A DNA stretch of 64,000 nt from Bacillota bacterium (GTDB lineage: Bacteria > Bacillota > Clostridia > Lachnospirales > Lachnospiraceae). Position numbers and translations under genes: made by a program. The stretch is from contig JAEWSH010000037.1 in assembly GCA_023398375.1 (NCBI GenBank), forward strand, positions 248,001 to 312,000, read 5' to 3'. Numbering within the stretch: the stretch's first letter is position 1; each line of letters starts with the position of its first letter. Shown here piece by piece: positions 1 to 7,843 of this stretch. The notes below the pieces were generated by a model. It had not been told where the DNA came from and did not search any database. It worked only from the letters and a program-made list of their open reading frames with translations.

Positions 1-955
1 CTTTTGGATGCTTAGATAAATAATCTACTACTTTTAAAGTATTCTCCACATGACGTTCTACACGAAGGGACAATGTCTCAAGTCCCTGCAAGAACAAAAA
101 AGCATGGAATGGTGAAACTGCCGCTCCTGTATCGCGAAGCAGGATTGCCCTGATCTTTGTTACAAATGCGGCTGCGCCTACTGCTTTCGTAAAACTGATT
201 CCGTGATAACTTGGATTCGGTTCTGTTAGTGATGCAAATTTTCCAGATCCTTCCCAGTCAAACTTCCCACCATCAACAATGACACCACCGATTGCCGTAC
301 CATGCCCGCCTATGAATTTTGTCGCAGAATGTACCACGATATCTGCGCCATGGTCAATTGGTCTGATCAGGTAAGGTGTTCCAAATGTGTTATCGATCAC
401 AAGCGGTATCTTATTCTCATGTGCAATATCCGCAACTGCCTGTATGTCTGTCACATTAGAATTCGGATTGCCCAAAGTCTCAATGAATACTGCTTTTGTG
501 TTTTCCTTAATTGCTCCCCGGATCTCATCCAGATTATTAGGGTCTACAAATGTAGTGGAAATACCATATTGTGTCAATGTATGTGCCAGTAAGTTATATG
601 TTCCGCCATAGATTGTCTTGGCAGATACAATATGGTCTCCCGCGTGTGCCAGATTCTGGAATGTATAGGTAACCGCCGCCGCACCTGATGCCACTGCCAG
701 TGCTGCCACGCCATTCTCAAGTGCTGCTATTCTCTGTTCAAATGCATCCTGTGTCGGATTCGTGAGTCTTCCATAGATATTGCCTGCATCTCTTAGCGCA
801 AATCTATCTGCCGCATGCTGGCTGTTATGAAAGACATAAGAAGATGTCTGATAGATGGGTACCGCTCTGGCATCTGTTGCCGGATCGGGATCTTCCTGTC
901 CCACATGCAATTGTTTTGTTTCAAACTTTAATGTTCTTTCATTTAATGTACTCAT
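1..955 (-). CDS. metY: O-acetylhomoserine sulfhydrylase, 3' end outside window
   Basis: PLP enzyme of the Cys/Met metabolism family that makes homocysteine from O-acetylhomoserine and sulfide. About 318 N-terminal residues are present; the family is usually near 425, so roughly 110 C-terminal residues lie beyond base 1. The N-terminus reads MSTLNERTLKFETKQLH, typical of MetY, and the PLP lysine lies in HSATKFIGGHG near residue 213. The start ATG follows AAGGAAGG at a good distance. It lies about 100 bases behind the metB-like gene on the same strand, with no promoter seen between, so the two are probably cotranscribed. The MetY subtype call rests on the longer N-terminus and the GGHGTAIGG context; substrate choice is inferred. 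Confidence 0.88.
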   Translation of the reverse strand, partial: MSTLNERTLKFETKQLHVGQEDPDPATDARAVPIYQTSSYVFHNSQHAADRFALRDAGNIYGRLTNPTQDAFEQRIAALENGVAALAVASGAAAVTYTFQNLAHAGDHIVSAKTIYGGTYNLLAHTLTQYGISTTFVDPNNLDEIRGAIKENTKAVFIETLGNPNSNVTDIQAVADIAHENKIPLVIDNTFGTPYLIRPIDHGADIVVHSATKFIGGHGTAIGGVIVDGGKFDWEGSGKFASLTEPNPSYHGISFTKAVGAAAFVTKIRAILLRDTGAAVSPFHAFLFLQGLETLSLRVERHVENTLKVVDYLSKHPK

Positions 956-1024
956 ACTTGATACCTTCCTTTTTTATTTATTCAGTTATTTTTATGTTCC
1001 ATTTCTATTTGTATCTTAGTATTG

Positions 1025-1056
1025 GTTACAGTTCAGCCTTACGGCTTCACAGTAAC
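1025..1056 (-). other. hairpin between metB-like gene and metY
   Basis: GTTAC and AGCC arms pair with GGCT and GTAAC around a four-base loop. The stem reaches the stop codon of the upstream gene. There is no T run, so it looks like an RNA processing or stability hairpin rather than a terminator. Confidence 0.4.
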
Positions 1057-2192
1057 TAATATTGTGCTGCCTGCTGCAGGTCTTCAATCAAATCTTCCAC
1101 ATCTTCTATCCCCACCGAAAGCCGTAACAGGTACTCATCAATTCCTTTGGCTTTTCTGATCTCCTCCGGTATCGCCGCATGTGTCTGCACCATCGGATAA
1201 GTAATCAATGACTCCACACCGCCAAGGCTTTCCGCAAATTGAATGATCTTTACGTGTTCCAGTATCTGAACAACTCTTTCTTCGCTGTCTATCGTAAAAG
1301 AAATCATTGCTCCAAACCCATCCGCCTGACGTTTTGATAATTCGAAAGACGGATGTTCCGGCAATCCGATATAATATACCTCTTTTACCCAGCTTTGGTT
1401 TTGTAACCATGCTGCAATCTGCATTGCATTTGCCTGCTGCCTGTCAATACGGATTCCAAGGGTCTTTATCCCACGCATCAAAAGCCAGCTGTCTATCGGT
1501 GCCAGGCAGGCACCCGTTGTATTATAAATCACGCGAAGACGTTCATTGAGTTCTTCACAGTCTACGATGATGAATCCTGCGAGGGTGTCGTTATGACCGC
1601 ATAAATACTTTGTTCCGCTGTGTACCACAATATTCGCACCTAATTCAAGTGGTCTCTGCAGATATGGTGTCAAAAAGGTATTGTCTACAATTAACAAAAG
1701 ATTATGTTCTTTTGCTATCTTAGCAACGGCTGCAATATCCGTCACCTGCATCATCGGATTGGAAGGTGTTTCGATATAGACAGCCTTGGTATTTGGGGTA
1801 ATTGCTTCTCCTATTTCATTTATATTACTGGTATTGACCGCAGTAAATGAAATTCCATTTTTTTCATTGATCGTGTGAAAGGAACGATAGGTTCCTCCAT
1901 ATAAATCGTCTGAAATCACAATGTGGTCTCCCGGTCCGAATAACTCCATGACTGCTGTAATTGCTGCCATTCCTGTTGCACAGGCTATTGCACCTGCCCC
2001 TTTTTCAAGCAAGGCAACGGTGTCTTCCAGTTGCTGTCTCGTTGGATTCTGCGTTCTTGTATAATCATACCCTGTACTCTCACCGACTCCTAAGTGTGCA
2101 AAAGTAGCTGTCTGGTAAATCGGATAGGTAATAGCACCTGTGGCATCTTTCTTTTTATTTGTTCCATGAATACATGCAGTATTTACTTTCAT
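1056..2192 (-). CDS. cystathionine gamma-synthase/lyase family PLP enzyme
   Basis: Cys/Met metabolism PLP family, about 378 residues, full length. PLP lysine in HSGTKYLCGH near residue 195; substrate-site motifs YSRT-like YDYTRTQNPTR and SLGGVESLITYP are intact. It acts on cystathionine, O-acetylhomoserine or a related substrate; sequence alone does not separate synthase from lyase. An upstream in-frame ATG at 2198 lies only three bases after AAAAGGGG, so the ATG at 2192 is preferred. It has its own strong promoter and reads on toward metY, which suggests methionine or homocysteine formation. Confidence 0.85.
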   Translation of the reverse strand: MKVNTACIHGTNKKKDATGAITYPIYQTATFAHLGVGESTGYDYTRTQNPTRQQLEDTVALLEKGAGAIACATGMAAITAVMELFGPGDHIVISDDLYGGTYRSFHTINEKNGISFTAVNTSNINEIGEAITPNTKAVYIETPSNPMMQVTDIAAVAKIAKEHNLLLIVDNTFLTPYLQRPLELGANIVVHSGTKYLCGHNDTLAGFIIVDCEELNERLRVIYNTTGACLAPIDSWLLMRGIKTLGIRIDRQQANAMQIAAWLQNQSWVKEVYYIGLPEHPSFELSKRQADGFGAMISFTIDSEERVVQILEHVKIIQFAESLGGVESLITYPMVQTHAAIPEEIRKAKGIDEYLLRLSVGIEDVEDLIEDLQQAAQY

Positions 2193-2231
2193 AATCATGA
2201 TCCCCTTTTATGTGATTCTATCGGTTTTATT

Positions 2232-2248
2232 CATACTATGTTGATAGG
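2232..2248 (-). promoter_or_regulatory. candidate operator CATACTATGTTGATAGG
   Basis: Lies just downstream of the -10 of the metB-like promoter. It matches 13 of 17 positions of the site before the cysteine-type ABC operon at 44499-44515, and shares the CATACTA core with the sites near 7.6, 12.0, 15.1 and 28.1 kb. The binding protein is not identified; an Rrf2/CymR-like cysteine regulator is an inference. Confidence 0.5.
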
Positions 2249-2264
2249 ATTTATTTTATTTGAA

Positions 2265-2293
2265 AGTATAATGCATTTCCATTACTTCGTCAA
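2265..2293 (-). promoter_or_regulatory. promoter of metB-like gene
   Basis: TTGACG (-35, 2288-2293) and TATACT (-10, 2265-2270) with a 17-base spacer on the minus strand, directly after the SDR gene stop. Confidence 0.7.
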
Positions 2294-2298
2294 GCGTA

Positions 2299-3042
2299 TT
2301 ATGCAAGTCTTAGACCACCGTTCACGTGCAGCACCTGTCCAGTGATGTAATCAGCCATATCCGAAGTCAGAAAAACAGCCGCATGAGCGATATCAGTATC
2401 TTCTCCAATTCTCTTTAATACAAGCCTATTTAAATATTTTTCTTTATTTTCCATTATTCTGTCATGCGTCATTGGTGTATCCGTTATTCCCGGTGCGATT
2501 GCATTCACACGGATAAAATATTGACCAAGATCAAGTGCCAGACTTTTTGTCAGACTCACGACTCCTCCTTTGGATGCAGAGTATGCAGAATAGCCTTTGC
2601 AGCCGTCGTAAGCATCTACAGAGACTATATTAATAATGCTTCCTTTCCCATTGCGGATCAGATGCGGTGAGGCTTCACAGATGACATGCACCGTACCCAT
2701 CAGATTAACCTCAAATGTTTCCCGCCATGTTTTTTCCAGCTCTTTATTCAATATATTACTAGGTTCAAAGATGGCAGCATTATTTATTACAGTATCTAGT
2801 TTTCCAAAATAATCCACTGCCTTCTGAACTGCTGCCCTGACCTCAGCTGCATCTGAAACATCACATTTGCAGTATCCGACATCACCGCCTTCTTTATGTA
2901 TGATAGTGGCTGTTTCTCTGATATTCTCAATCGTTCTTCCTACCAGATATACTTCTGCATGCTGCCTGCTCATCATAATTGCAATTTTTCTTCCTATTCC
3001 GCTGCCGGCACCTGTAATAAAAACTGTTTTTCCGCTTAGCAT
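2299..3042 (-). CDS. short-chain dehydrogenase/reductase
   Basis: NAD(P)-dependent SDR oxidoreductase of about 247 residues. Visible motifs: TGAGSGIG cofactor loop, NNAA, catalytic Ser region NIVSV, and YSAYSASKGG carrying the Tyr-xxx-Lys pair, then the PGIxxTPM segment. Three starts are possible (GTG 3075, ATG 3069, ATG 3042); 3042 follows GAGGA at five bases and gives the usual MLxGKTVFITG start. It is the last gene of the tRNA-Cys/UroD/ABC operon. The substrate is unknown; its position suggests it acts on the imported compound or on a keto/hydroxy product. Confidence 0.8.
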   Translation of the reverse strand: MLSGKTVFITGAGSGIGRKIAIMMSRQHAEVYLVGRTIENIRETATIIHKEGGDVGYCKCDVSDAAEVRAAVQKAVDYFGKLDTVINNAAIFEPSNILNKELEKTWRETFEVNLMGTVHVICEASPHLIRNGKGSIINIVSVDAYDGCKGYSAYSASKGGVVSLTKSLALDLGQYFIRVNAIAPGITDTPMTHDRIMENKEKYLNRLVLKRIGEDTDIAHAAVFLTSDMADYITGQVLHVNGGLRLA

Positions 3043-3089
3043 TCCTATCCTCTTTTCCTGTTTATCCATATCCACCGCAAATATGCTTT

Positions 3090-3842
3090 TTATATGACAT
3101 ATTCTGTTTCATTCAGAATCCGCCTTAAAAATTGTTTTGTCCTCTCCTCTTTCGGATGCGTAAAAATATCTGTAGAAGTACCTTCTTCTACAATGACCCC
3201 TCCATCCATGAAAATAACATGATTTGCTACCTCCTGGGCAAAAGACATCTCATGCGTCACCACGACCATTGTAGTGCCTTCCTTAGCCAATTGTTTCATA
3301 ACATTCAATACTTCCCCGATAAGTTCCGGATCAAGTGCAGATGTAGGCTCATCAAAAAGGATCACATCCGGTTCCACTGCAATTGCCCTGGCGATTCCTA
3401 CTCTTTGTTGCTGTCCGCCTGACAACTTTGATGGATAATAATCATAACGATCCGATAAGCCGACTTTATCCAATGCTTTTTTCCCAGTTTCAATTGCTTT
3501 ATCTTTTGGTATCTTTCTTGCTACAATCAGGCCTTCCGTCACATTTTCAAGTGCTGTCTTATTATGGAACAGGTTATAATTCTGAAATACAAATGCTGTT
3601 TTCTTCCGAATCTTAGATATTACCTTTTTAGTAGCTAAAGTAAATTCTGTATAGATGGTATCAAAGATAATCTCGCCTGCATCTGCTTTTTCCAAAAAAT
3701 TCATGCATCGCAGTAATGTTGTTTTTCCTGATCCGCTAGGTCCCAGAATCACTACAACATCTCCCTTATCTACCTTAATGTCCACTCCCTTTAATACTTC
3801 ATTTTCATGAAAGGATTTACGTATTCCTTTGATTTCCAGCAT
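3090..3842 (-). CDS. amino-acid-type ABC importer ATPase
   Basis: GlnQ/TcyN-type ATPase of the polar amino acid family, 250 residues. Walker A GPSGSGKTT at 34-42, Q-loop in FQNYNLF, signature LSGGQQQR, Walker B ILFDEPTSALD and the switch histidine in VVTHEMSF. It contains a longer loop (TEFTLATKKVISKI) before the Q-loop. It follows its two permeases and binding protein. The sister operon at 8.0-11.3 kb has a binding protein and two permeases but no ATPase, so this subunit may energise both importers. Confidence 0.88.
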   Translation of the reverse strand: MLEIKGIRKSFHENEVLKGVDIKVDKGDVVVILGPSGSGKTTLLRCMNFLEKADAGEIIFDTIYTEFTLATKKVISKIRKKTAFVFQNYNLFHNKTALENVTEGLIVARKIPKDKAIETGKKALDKVGLSDRYDYYPSKLSGGQQQRVGIARAIAVEPDVILFDEPTSALDPELIGEVLNVMKQLAKEGTTMVVVTHEMSFAQEVANHVIFMDGGVIVEEGTSTDIFTHPKEERTKQFLRRILNETEYVI

Positions 3843-3869
3843 ATTCTTACCTCACTGTTTTATTAGATT

Positions 3870-4583
3870 TTATGCATTTCCACATGTCTTAAAAAAACTA
3901 TAATATCTTTCCATCCGTTCGAATACGAATTGTACCAGGGAACATATGATGATATAAATTAAAAAAATAACCGCATATGCTTCTATATAATTGTATCCAT
4001 AAGATGCTTCCATCTTTGCAATTGCAGTGATATCTTTTACTGTCATCAAAAATGCAAGTGATGTATTTTTTAATAAATTTACCGTAATATTGCAAATATT
4101 CGGCAGCGCTGCAACTAAGGCCTGAGGAAGGATAATACGTGTATACGCCCTTGCAGTTGACAGACCACTTGCCTGTGCTGCTTCCAACTGTCCACTGTCT
4201 ACCGTCAAAAGTGCAGATCTCAGTGCCTCTGACATGGTCGCTATCGTATTCAGCGTAAACACTATATATGCATATATAATTGGATTCAGATCAAATACAT
4301 TCAGTGGCAGTTCCAATTGCTTCACGATCAGATTTAACACACTTGGGAATAAACTATAGATAATCAATATTTGCAACACAATTGGTGTTCCTCTGATAAA
4401 TGATACATAAATTGCGACACCCCTTCTGATTCCTCTCACTTGATTTATTTTCACCACTGCCATGAAAAATGCAATCGGTGCAGCTAAAAGCAATGAAACA
4501 AAAGTTAATTTAAGCGTTGTAGGAATCCCTGTAAGTGCAATGAAAAATGTATGCTTCGCAAATTCTAAATCAAATTCCATCAT
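3870..4583 (-). CDS. amino-acid-type ABC permease
   Basis: Inner-membrane permease of the HisM/GlnP family, 237 residues, about five membrane helices, with the cytoplasmic ATPase-contact loop EAAQASGLSTARAYTRIILPQA. Its start overlaps the stop of the partner permease by four bases (ATGA), indicating translational coupling. Together with the next gene it forms the heterodimeric pore of the importer. Confidence 0.88.
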   Translation of the reverse strand: MMEFDLEFAKHTFFIALTGIPTTLKLTFVSLLLAAPIAFFMAVVKINQVRGIRRGVAIYVSFIRGTPIVLQILIIYSLFPSVLNLIVKQLELPLNVFDLNPIIYAYIVFTLNTIATMSEALRSALLTVDSGQLEAAQASGLSTARAYTRIILPQALVAALPNICNITVNLLKNTSLAFLMTVKDITAIAKMEASYGYNYIEAYAVIFLIYIIICSLVQFVFERMERYYSFFKTCGNA

Positions 4584-5338
4584 GCCACCTTCTTCACTCT
4601 TTTCAATAATCTGTTATTCCGTATGTTTCTTTCATTAATTTCATGATTTTTCTTGCCTTTTGACAATTTTCTTTCTATACGGGCAAAAAATTTTTCTATG
4701 ATAATTGTCATTCCCCAATAGACAATTGCCAGCGCTATATATGTTTCCAATGCATAAGAGCCATAATGATTGCCAATTACCAATTGTCCCTTCCCCATAA
4801 TATCTATAAGACCGATCGTATAGGCCAGGGTTCCCTCTTTCATAAGTCCAATTAACGAGTTACTAAAATTAGGAAGTGCAACTACGATACATTGTGGTAA
4901 GAGAATTCTGTAAAATGCCTGTAATTCTGTTAGTCCCACACTGACCGCAGCCTCATACTGACCTTTATCAATAGATTCATATGCTGTTCTCATGACTTCT
5001 GCCATCGTAGCAGCAAATATAAGTGTAAATGTTATGATAACAAAAATTCCTTTATGATAGTCATTTATGTTCCATCCAAATGCCGCCTCCAGCAACTCCG
5101 GAAGTCCGTAGAAAATAATGAATAGCAGTACTATGGACGGTGTACATCTTAAGATACCGATGTAAGCATCAGCCAATAATTTTGGAATTTTTCTCTTTTG
5201 TACTTTGGCTTTTGCTAAGATAAATCCAAAAATACCGCCCAAAAATACCGTTCCAATCATTATAAATATTGTTACTGACAAATAGGGAAGTAATACCGGA
5301 ATCACTTCCAATATAAATATGGGTTTAAATGGTCTCAT
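4580..5338 (-). CDS. amino-acid-type ABC permease
   Basis: Second permease of the same importer, 252 residues, with the contact loop YEAAVSVGLTELQAFYRILLPQ and a highly basic C-terminal tail (ERKLSKGKKNHEINERN). It lies 26 bases behind the binding-protein gene. Family resemblance is to cystine and polar amino acid importers (TcyL/TcyM type); the actual substrate is not shown by sequence. Confidence 0.86.
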   Translation of the reverse strand: MRPFKPIFILEVIPVLLPYLSVTIFIMIGTVFLGGIFGFILAKAKVQKRKIPKLLADAYIGILRCTPSIVLLFIIFYGLPELLEAAFGWNINDYHKGIFVIITFTLIFAATMAEVMRTAYESIDKGQYEAAVSVGLTELQAFYRILLPQCIVVALPNFSNSLIGLMKEGTLAYTIGLIDIMGKGQLVIGNHYGSYALETYIALAIVYWGMTIIIEKFFARIERKLSKGKKNHEINERNIRNNRLLKRVKKVA

Positions 5339-5364
5339 AACTGGTATTCTTCCCTTCTATAACA

Positions 5365-6303
5365 TTACTTTTGAATATACTGGAAAAGATCTTCTCCAAA
5401 ATATTTTTTTTCCAATTCTAAAATTTTTCCGCTTTCGGTTAATTGTTCAATGGCCTGATCATAAGCATCCGCAAGCTCCTGATTATCCTTGTTAAATAAC
5501 GGATAAGTCGGAATTGCCTGGTACACCGCATAGCTTAGCTTATCTGCATAGTCATGATATGCCCCATCTTCTGATACAACATTATTTTCAAACGATGTCT
5601 TAATATCAAAAAATGCATCATATCTGCCTTCCACTACCCATGTGTACGCGTCAGCAATTGTAAATGCATCGGAAGCCTGTAAATCTACCTGATTATCCGG
5701 ATGTTCGGCATTATATTTTTCAACTACGTTATACTGTGCATTTTGTGGTGCAATCGGTACCAACTTTCCGCTGAAGGAAGCAAACGATTCCAGATCTTTA
5801 ATCTTATCCGCATTCTCTGTTCTATAAGTAATCCCAATACTGCTTGCACCTATATAGTTCTTTGGAAATATAAATTTCTCCGCACGTTCTTCCGTAAACC
5901 AGGCTCCTTTTGTTCCAATATTGTATTTTCCGGATTCAACTCCGATCAATAAATCGTCATCCGTTGTTGGTACATATGAAAATTCATATTGCGGCAGCAG
6001 TTCGTCTACCGCTTTCAGTACCTGGACCTCAAAGCCATCTGATTCTCCGGCTTCATTTACGTAATCATATGGAATATAAGTTTGCGTATGCGCTACCGTT
6101 ATTTTCTGTACTTCTCCTGTATTTCCTTCTGCGCTGGCCGCTTCACTTGCATTTTCTTCACTTACTGTCTCTTCCTTTGATGTCGCCTCTGCTACTGCAC
6201 TATCAGCCGCACTCGTTTGAGACACTTTACTTCCACATCCTGTTGCGACAACTGCTATACCTATCAAACTTGTTATCAGTGCCAATATTTTTTTATTTTT
6301 CAT
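5365..6303 (-). CDS. ABC importer binding lipoprotein (amino acid family)
   Basis: Extracellular solute-binding protein family 3, about 312 residues. A lipoprotein signal ends at VVATGCGSK with the lipid-attached Cys at residue 23, followed by a Ser/Ala/Glu-rich linker. Core motifs of the family include YEFSYVPTTDDDLLIGVESGKYNIG. A longer reading frame from 6351 only translates the hairpin-ribosome-site element, so the ATG at 6303 is chosen; it follows GGGAGCT. Paralogue of the protein at 10375-11301. An S-containing or S-methylated amino acid is a plausible ligand, by context only. Confidence 0.86.
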   Translation of the reverse strand: MKNKKILALITSLIGIAVVATGCGSKVSQTSAADSAVAEATSKEETVSEENASEAASAEGNTGEVQKITVAHTQTYIPYDYVNEAGESDGFEVQVLKAVDELLPQYEFSYVPTTDDDLLIGVESGKYNIGTKGAWFTEERAEKFIFPKNYIGASSIGITYRTENADKIKDLESFASFSGKLVPIAPQNAQYNVVEKYNAEHPDNQVDLQASDAFTIADAYTWVVEGRYDAFFDIKTSFENNVVSEDGAYHDYADKLSYAVYQAIPTYPLFNKDNQELADAYDQAIEQLTESGKILELEKKYFGEDLFQYIQK

Positions 6304-6337
6304 ATTTAGCTCCCATCTGCGACCTTTGGGTCGCGTA
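6304..6337 (-). repeat. hairpin-plus-ribosome-site element, copy 1
   Basis: Stem GCGACC / GGTCGC with loop CAAA, then GGGAGCT as ribosome site and the start codon. Same arrangement at 8888, 45552 and 46619, plus a degenerate copy at 45621. Confidence 0.7.
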
Positions 6338-6374
6338 TCCTCAATTTTCATTTACATCAGCTATCATTTTACAA

Positions 6375-7370
6375 CTATACTCTGGCTGCTTTTTTTCTGA
6401 CCCACTCAAGTCTGTTAAGTTCGATATCACTTGGTACGGTGCAATCTGCACCAAGGATGATTCCCTTCTTGCCGGCCTTACTGATTAGCTGCTCTGTAAA
6501 GGACTCAATTTCCTCTTTATTTCCCTTATATAGTAAATCTTTATCCGTATTTGCGAATCCACCAATCACTGCTTTTCCGTCAAACAGTTTTTTACCTTCT
6601 TCAAGGCTCACATTTTCTATTGTAACAGCCCAGTTTACTGCTTTTGCCGGATAATCCACATAAATGGATAAATCATTTCTTACACCTTCATATCCACAGA
6701 TATGTAAAATGTTGTTATTACTTACTTTGTTTGCTTCCTCTAATACTTTTTTTTCACTTGGTGTGATAATCTCCAGATAATCTGCCCTTTTGATGTTTTT
6801 ATCCTGTAAGTTCTGTACGCTCAAATAAATACCGTCCGCTTTTCCCTCTGTGATAACACGTCTGGATAATACTTTAATGTCTTCTGCGATCACATCTAAA
6901 ACATGTTTTAATGTTTTCCGGTCCTCTTTAAAGTAATCTTCAATCGTAACGTCTTTTCCCGAATCTTTTAACAAAAATTTTACATAGGTCGCAGGTGCAA
7001 AAATATTATAAAACGTTGCCACTTCTTTCCCAAAAGCATCCGTTAGTTCTTTGACTAATCTTACCTGTTTTTCAATCCACGGATGATGTTCTCCGAGTGG
7101 TTCGATTTTCGTAAGTTCACTAATATTGGCTCCGGTTGCAAGTTCTTTATTTGGATAAGCAAAAAATCCATCACTCATCAATTTCACAAAATCCGGCTGG
7201 AAATCCTTTACGAACTTTTTATGCCCTGCAATATTTTTCTGCACGATTGCTTCTTTTTCAACGCCCTGATTGAATTCATCCCCAACTACAAAATGAAACC
7301 AGAAACCTACCGGAACTCTTTCCACCGCTTCATTATTGAATGCTTTTAATACAATTTCTCTTTTTGACAT
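6375..7370 (-). CDS. UroD/MetE-superfamily methyltransferase-like protein
   Basis: Uroporphyrinogen decarboxylase-fold protein, 331 residues. Not a haem enzyme by context: it has the HxC motif (ILHICGYEG) and a distant Cys (LGADCTV) that match the zinc site used by methyl-transferring members such as MtaA/MtbA and MetE. It is the first protein-size gene after the tRNA-Cys and precedes its importer genes. The start at 7370 follows AAAAAGGAGAAAAAG. No corrinoid protein gene is in the window. A role in removing or moving a methyl group on an imported sulfur compound is inferred. Paralogue at 7844-8887. Confidence 0.78.
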   Translation of the reverse strand: MSKREIVLKAFNNEAVERVPVGFWFHFVVGDEFNQGVEKEAIVQKNIAGHKKFVKDFQPDFVKLMSDGFFAYPNKELATGANISELTKIEPLGEHHPWIEKQVRLVKELTDAFGKEVATFYNIFAPATYVKFLLKDSGKDVTIEDYFKEDRKTLKHVLDVIAEDIKVLSRRVITEGKADGIYLSVQNLQDKNIKRADYLEIITPSEKKVLEEANKVSNNNILHICGYEGVRNDLSIYVDYPAKAVNWAVTIENVSLEEGKKLFDGKAVIGGFANTDKDLLYKGNKEEIESFTEQLISKAGKKGIILGADCTVPSDIELNRLEWVRKKAARV

Positions 7371-7438
7371 CTTTTTCTCCTTTTTCTGCTTTATTATCAA
7401 TTATTATTCTTCAAATACCAATACAGCCTTCAAAGGAA

Positions 7439-7489
7439 TTAACATCGTTCACTCTTCCAATTTTTTCTTCTTAAAAAACTACTCTTCAT
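7439..7489 (-). CDS. 16-residue leader peptide ending in Cys
   Basis: Small frame MKSSFLRRKNWKSERC behind a strong ribosome site (GAGAGGAG, seven-base gap), just after the tRNA-Cys and before the UroD-like gene. The only Cys codon is the last one before the stop. Its MKSS start resembles the Cys-rich leader at 11810-11929. No terminator hairpin follows it. It may be a degenerate cysteine leader or a chance frame. Confidence 0.4.
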   Translation of the reverse strand: MKSSFLRRKNWKSERC

Positions 7490-7511
7490 CTGATTTCTCC
7501 TCTCAATCAAA

Positions 7512-7583
7512 AGGTGCCAATCGGATTCGAACCGACGCATAAAAGTTTTGCAGACTTTTGCCTTACCACTTGGCTATGACACC
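7512..7583 (-). tRNA. tRNA-Cys (GCA)
   Basis: Full cloverleaf: acceptor GGTGTCA/TGGCACC, D arm GCCAAGTGGTAAGGC, anticodon arm AAAGT-CTGCAAA-ACTTT with anticodon GCA, variable loop TATGC, T arm with TTCGAAT loop, and U73, the cysteine identity base. CCA is not encoded. It stands alone, about 60 bases behind a strong promoter and upstream of the UroD/ABC genes on the same strand. Confidence 0.95.
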
Positions 7584-7621
7584 ATATTACGTATCTGACT
7601 ATATAATTTCTTCTTTTCCTA

Positions 7622-7643
7622 CTTACTAAGTATGATTAGTATG
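7622..7643 (-). promoter_or_regulatory. candidate operator (CATACTAATCATACT)
   Basis: Minus strand reads CATACTAATCATACTTAG right after the -10, overlapping the start site. The first 15 bases are identical to the site at 11957-11974. Confidence 0.6.
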
Positions 7644-7649
7644 TTTTAT

Positions 7650-7678
7650 ATAATATGCTATTTAAAAAAATTTGTCAA
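7650..7678 (-). promoter_or_regulatory. promoter of tRNA-Cys/UroD/ABC operon
   Basis: TTGACA (7673-7678), 17-base spacer, TATTAT (7650-7655). Near-consensus sigma-A promoter pointing into the tRNA. Confidence 0.85.
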
Positions 7679-7699
7679 CAGGTTTTCTTTTTTTATTTA

Positions 7700-7764
7700 A
7701 ACTTTGAGAAACACGCTTGCGAGTTTCTCAAAGTTATCGCGTATTTGGCTCGTTGCTCACGTAA
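7700..7764 (-). repeat. terminator-linked repeat, short copy 1
   Basis: Short copy of the element seen in full at 11331-11458 and 57659-57782. Shares ACGTGAGCAACGAGCC, GCGATAACT and a long hairpin (AACTTTGAGAAAC / GTTTCTCAAAGTT). The middle arm and the 3' hairpin are missing. Confidence 0.7.
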
Positions 7765-7811
7765 AATACAAAAGGCAGTCTGAACGGATACTCTCCATTC
7801 AGGCTGTCTCC
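7765..7811 (-). terminator. terminator of second UroD/ABC operon
   Basis: Long stem GACAGCCTGAATGGA / TCCGTTCAGACTGCC followed by TTTTGTATTTT on the minus strand, downstream of the UroD-like gene stop. Confidence 0.8.
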
Positions 7812-7843
7812 CATGTGCTTCTACAATTATTGTTATTGGAATA

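Noticed and set aside
1..2298. SAM (S-box) riboswitch before metY or the metB-like gene
   Set aside because: No S-box core is seen; the leader of the metB-like gene is short and holds only promoter, operator and ribosome site.
6304..6351. N-terminal extension of the binding protein (and of the UroD-like gene at 8923)
   Set aside because: The shared KGRRWEL stretch is translated from the hairpin-ribosome-site element, which itself supplies the ribosome site for the shorter start.
6375..7370. Haem biosynthesis HemE
   Set aside because: No other haem genes nearby, an HxC...C metal-site pattern instead, and operon partners are amino acid importers.
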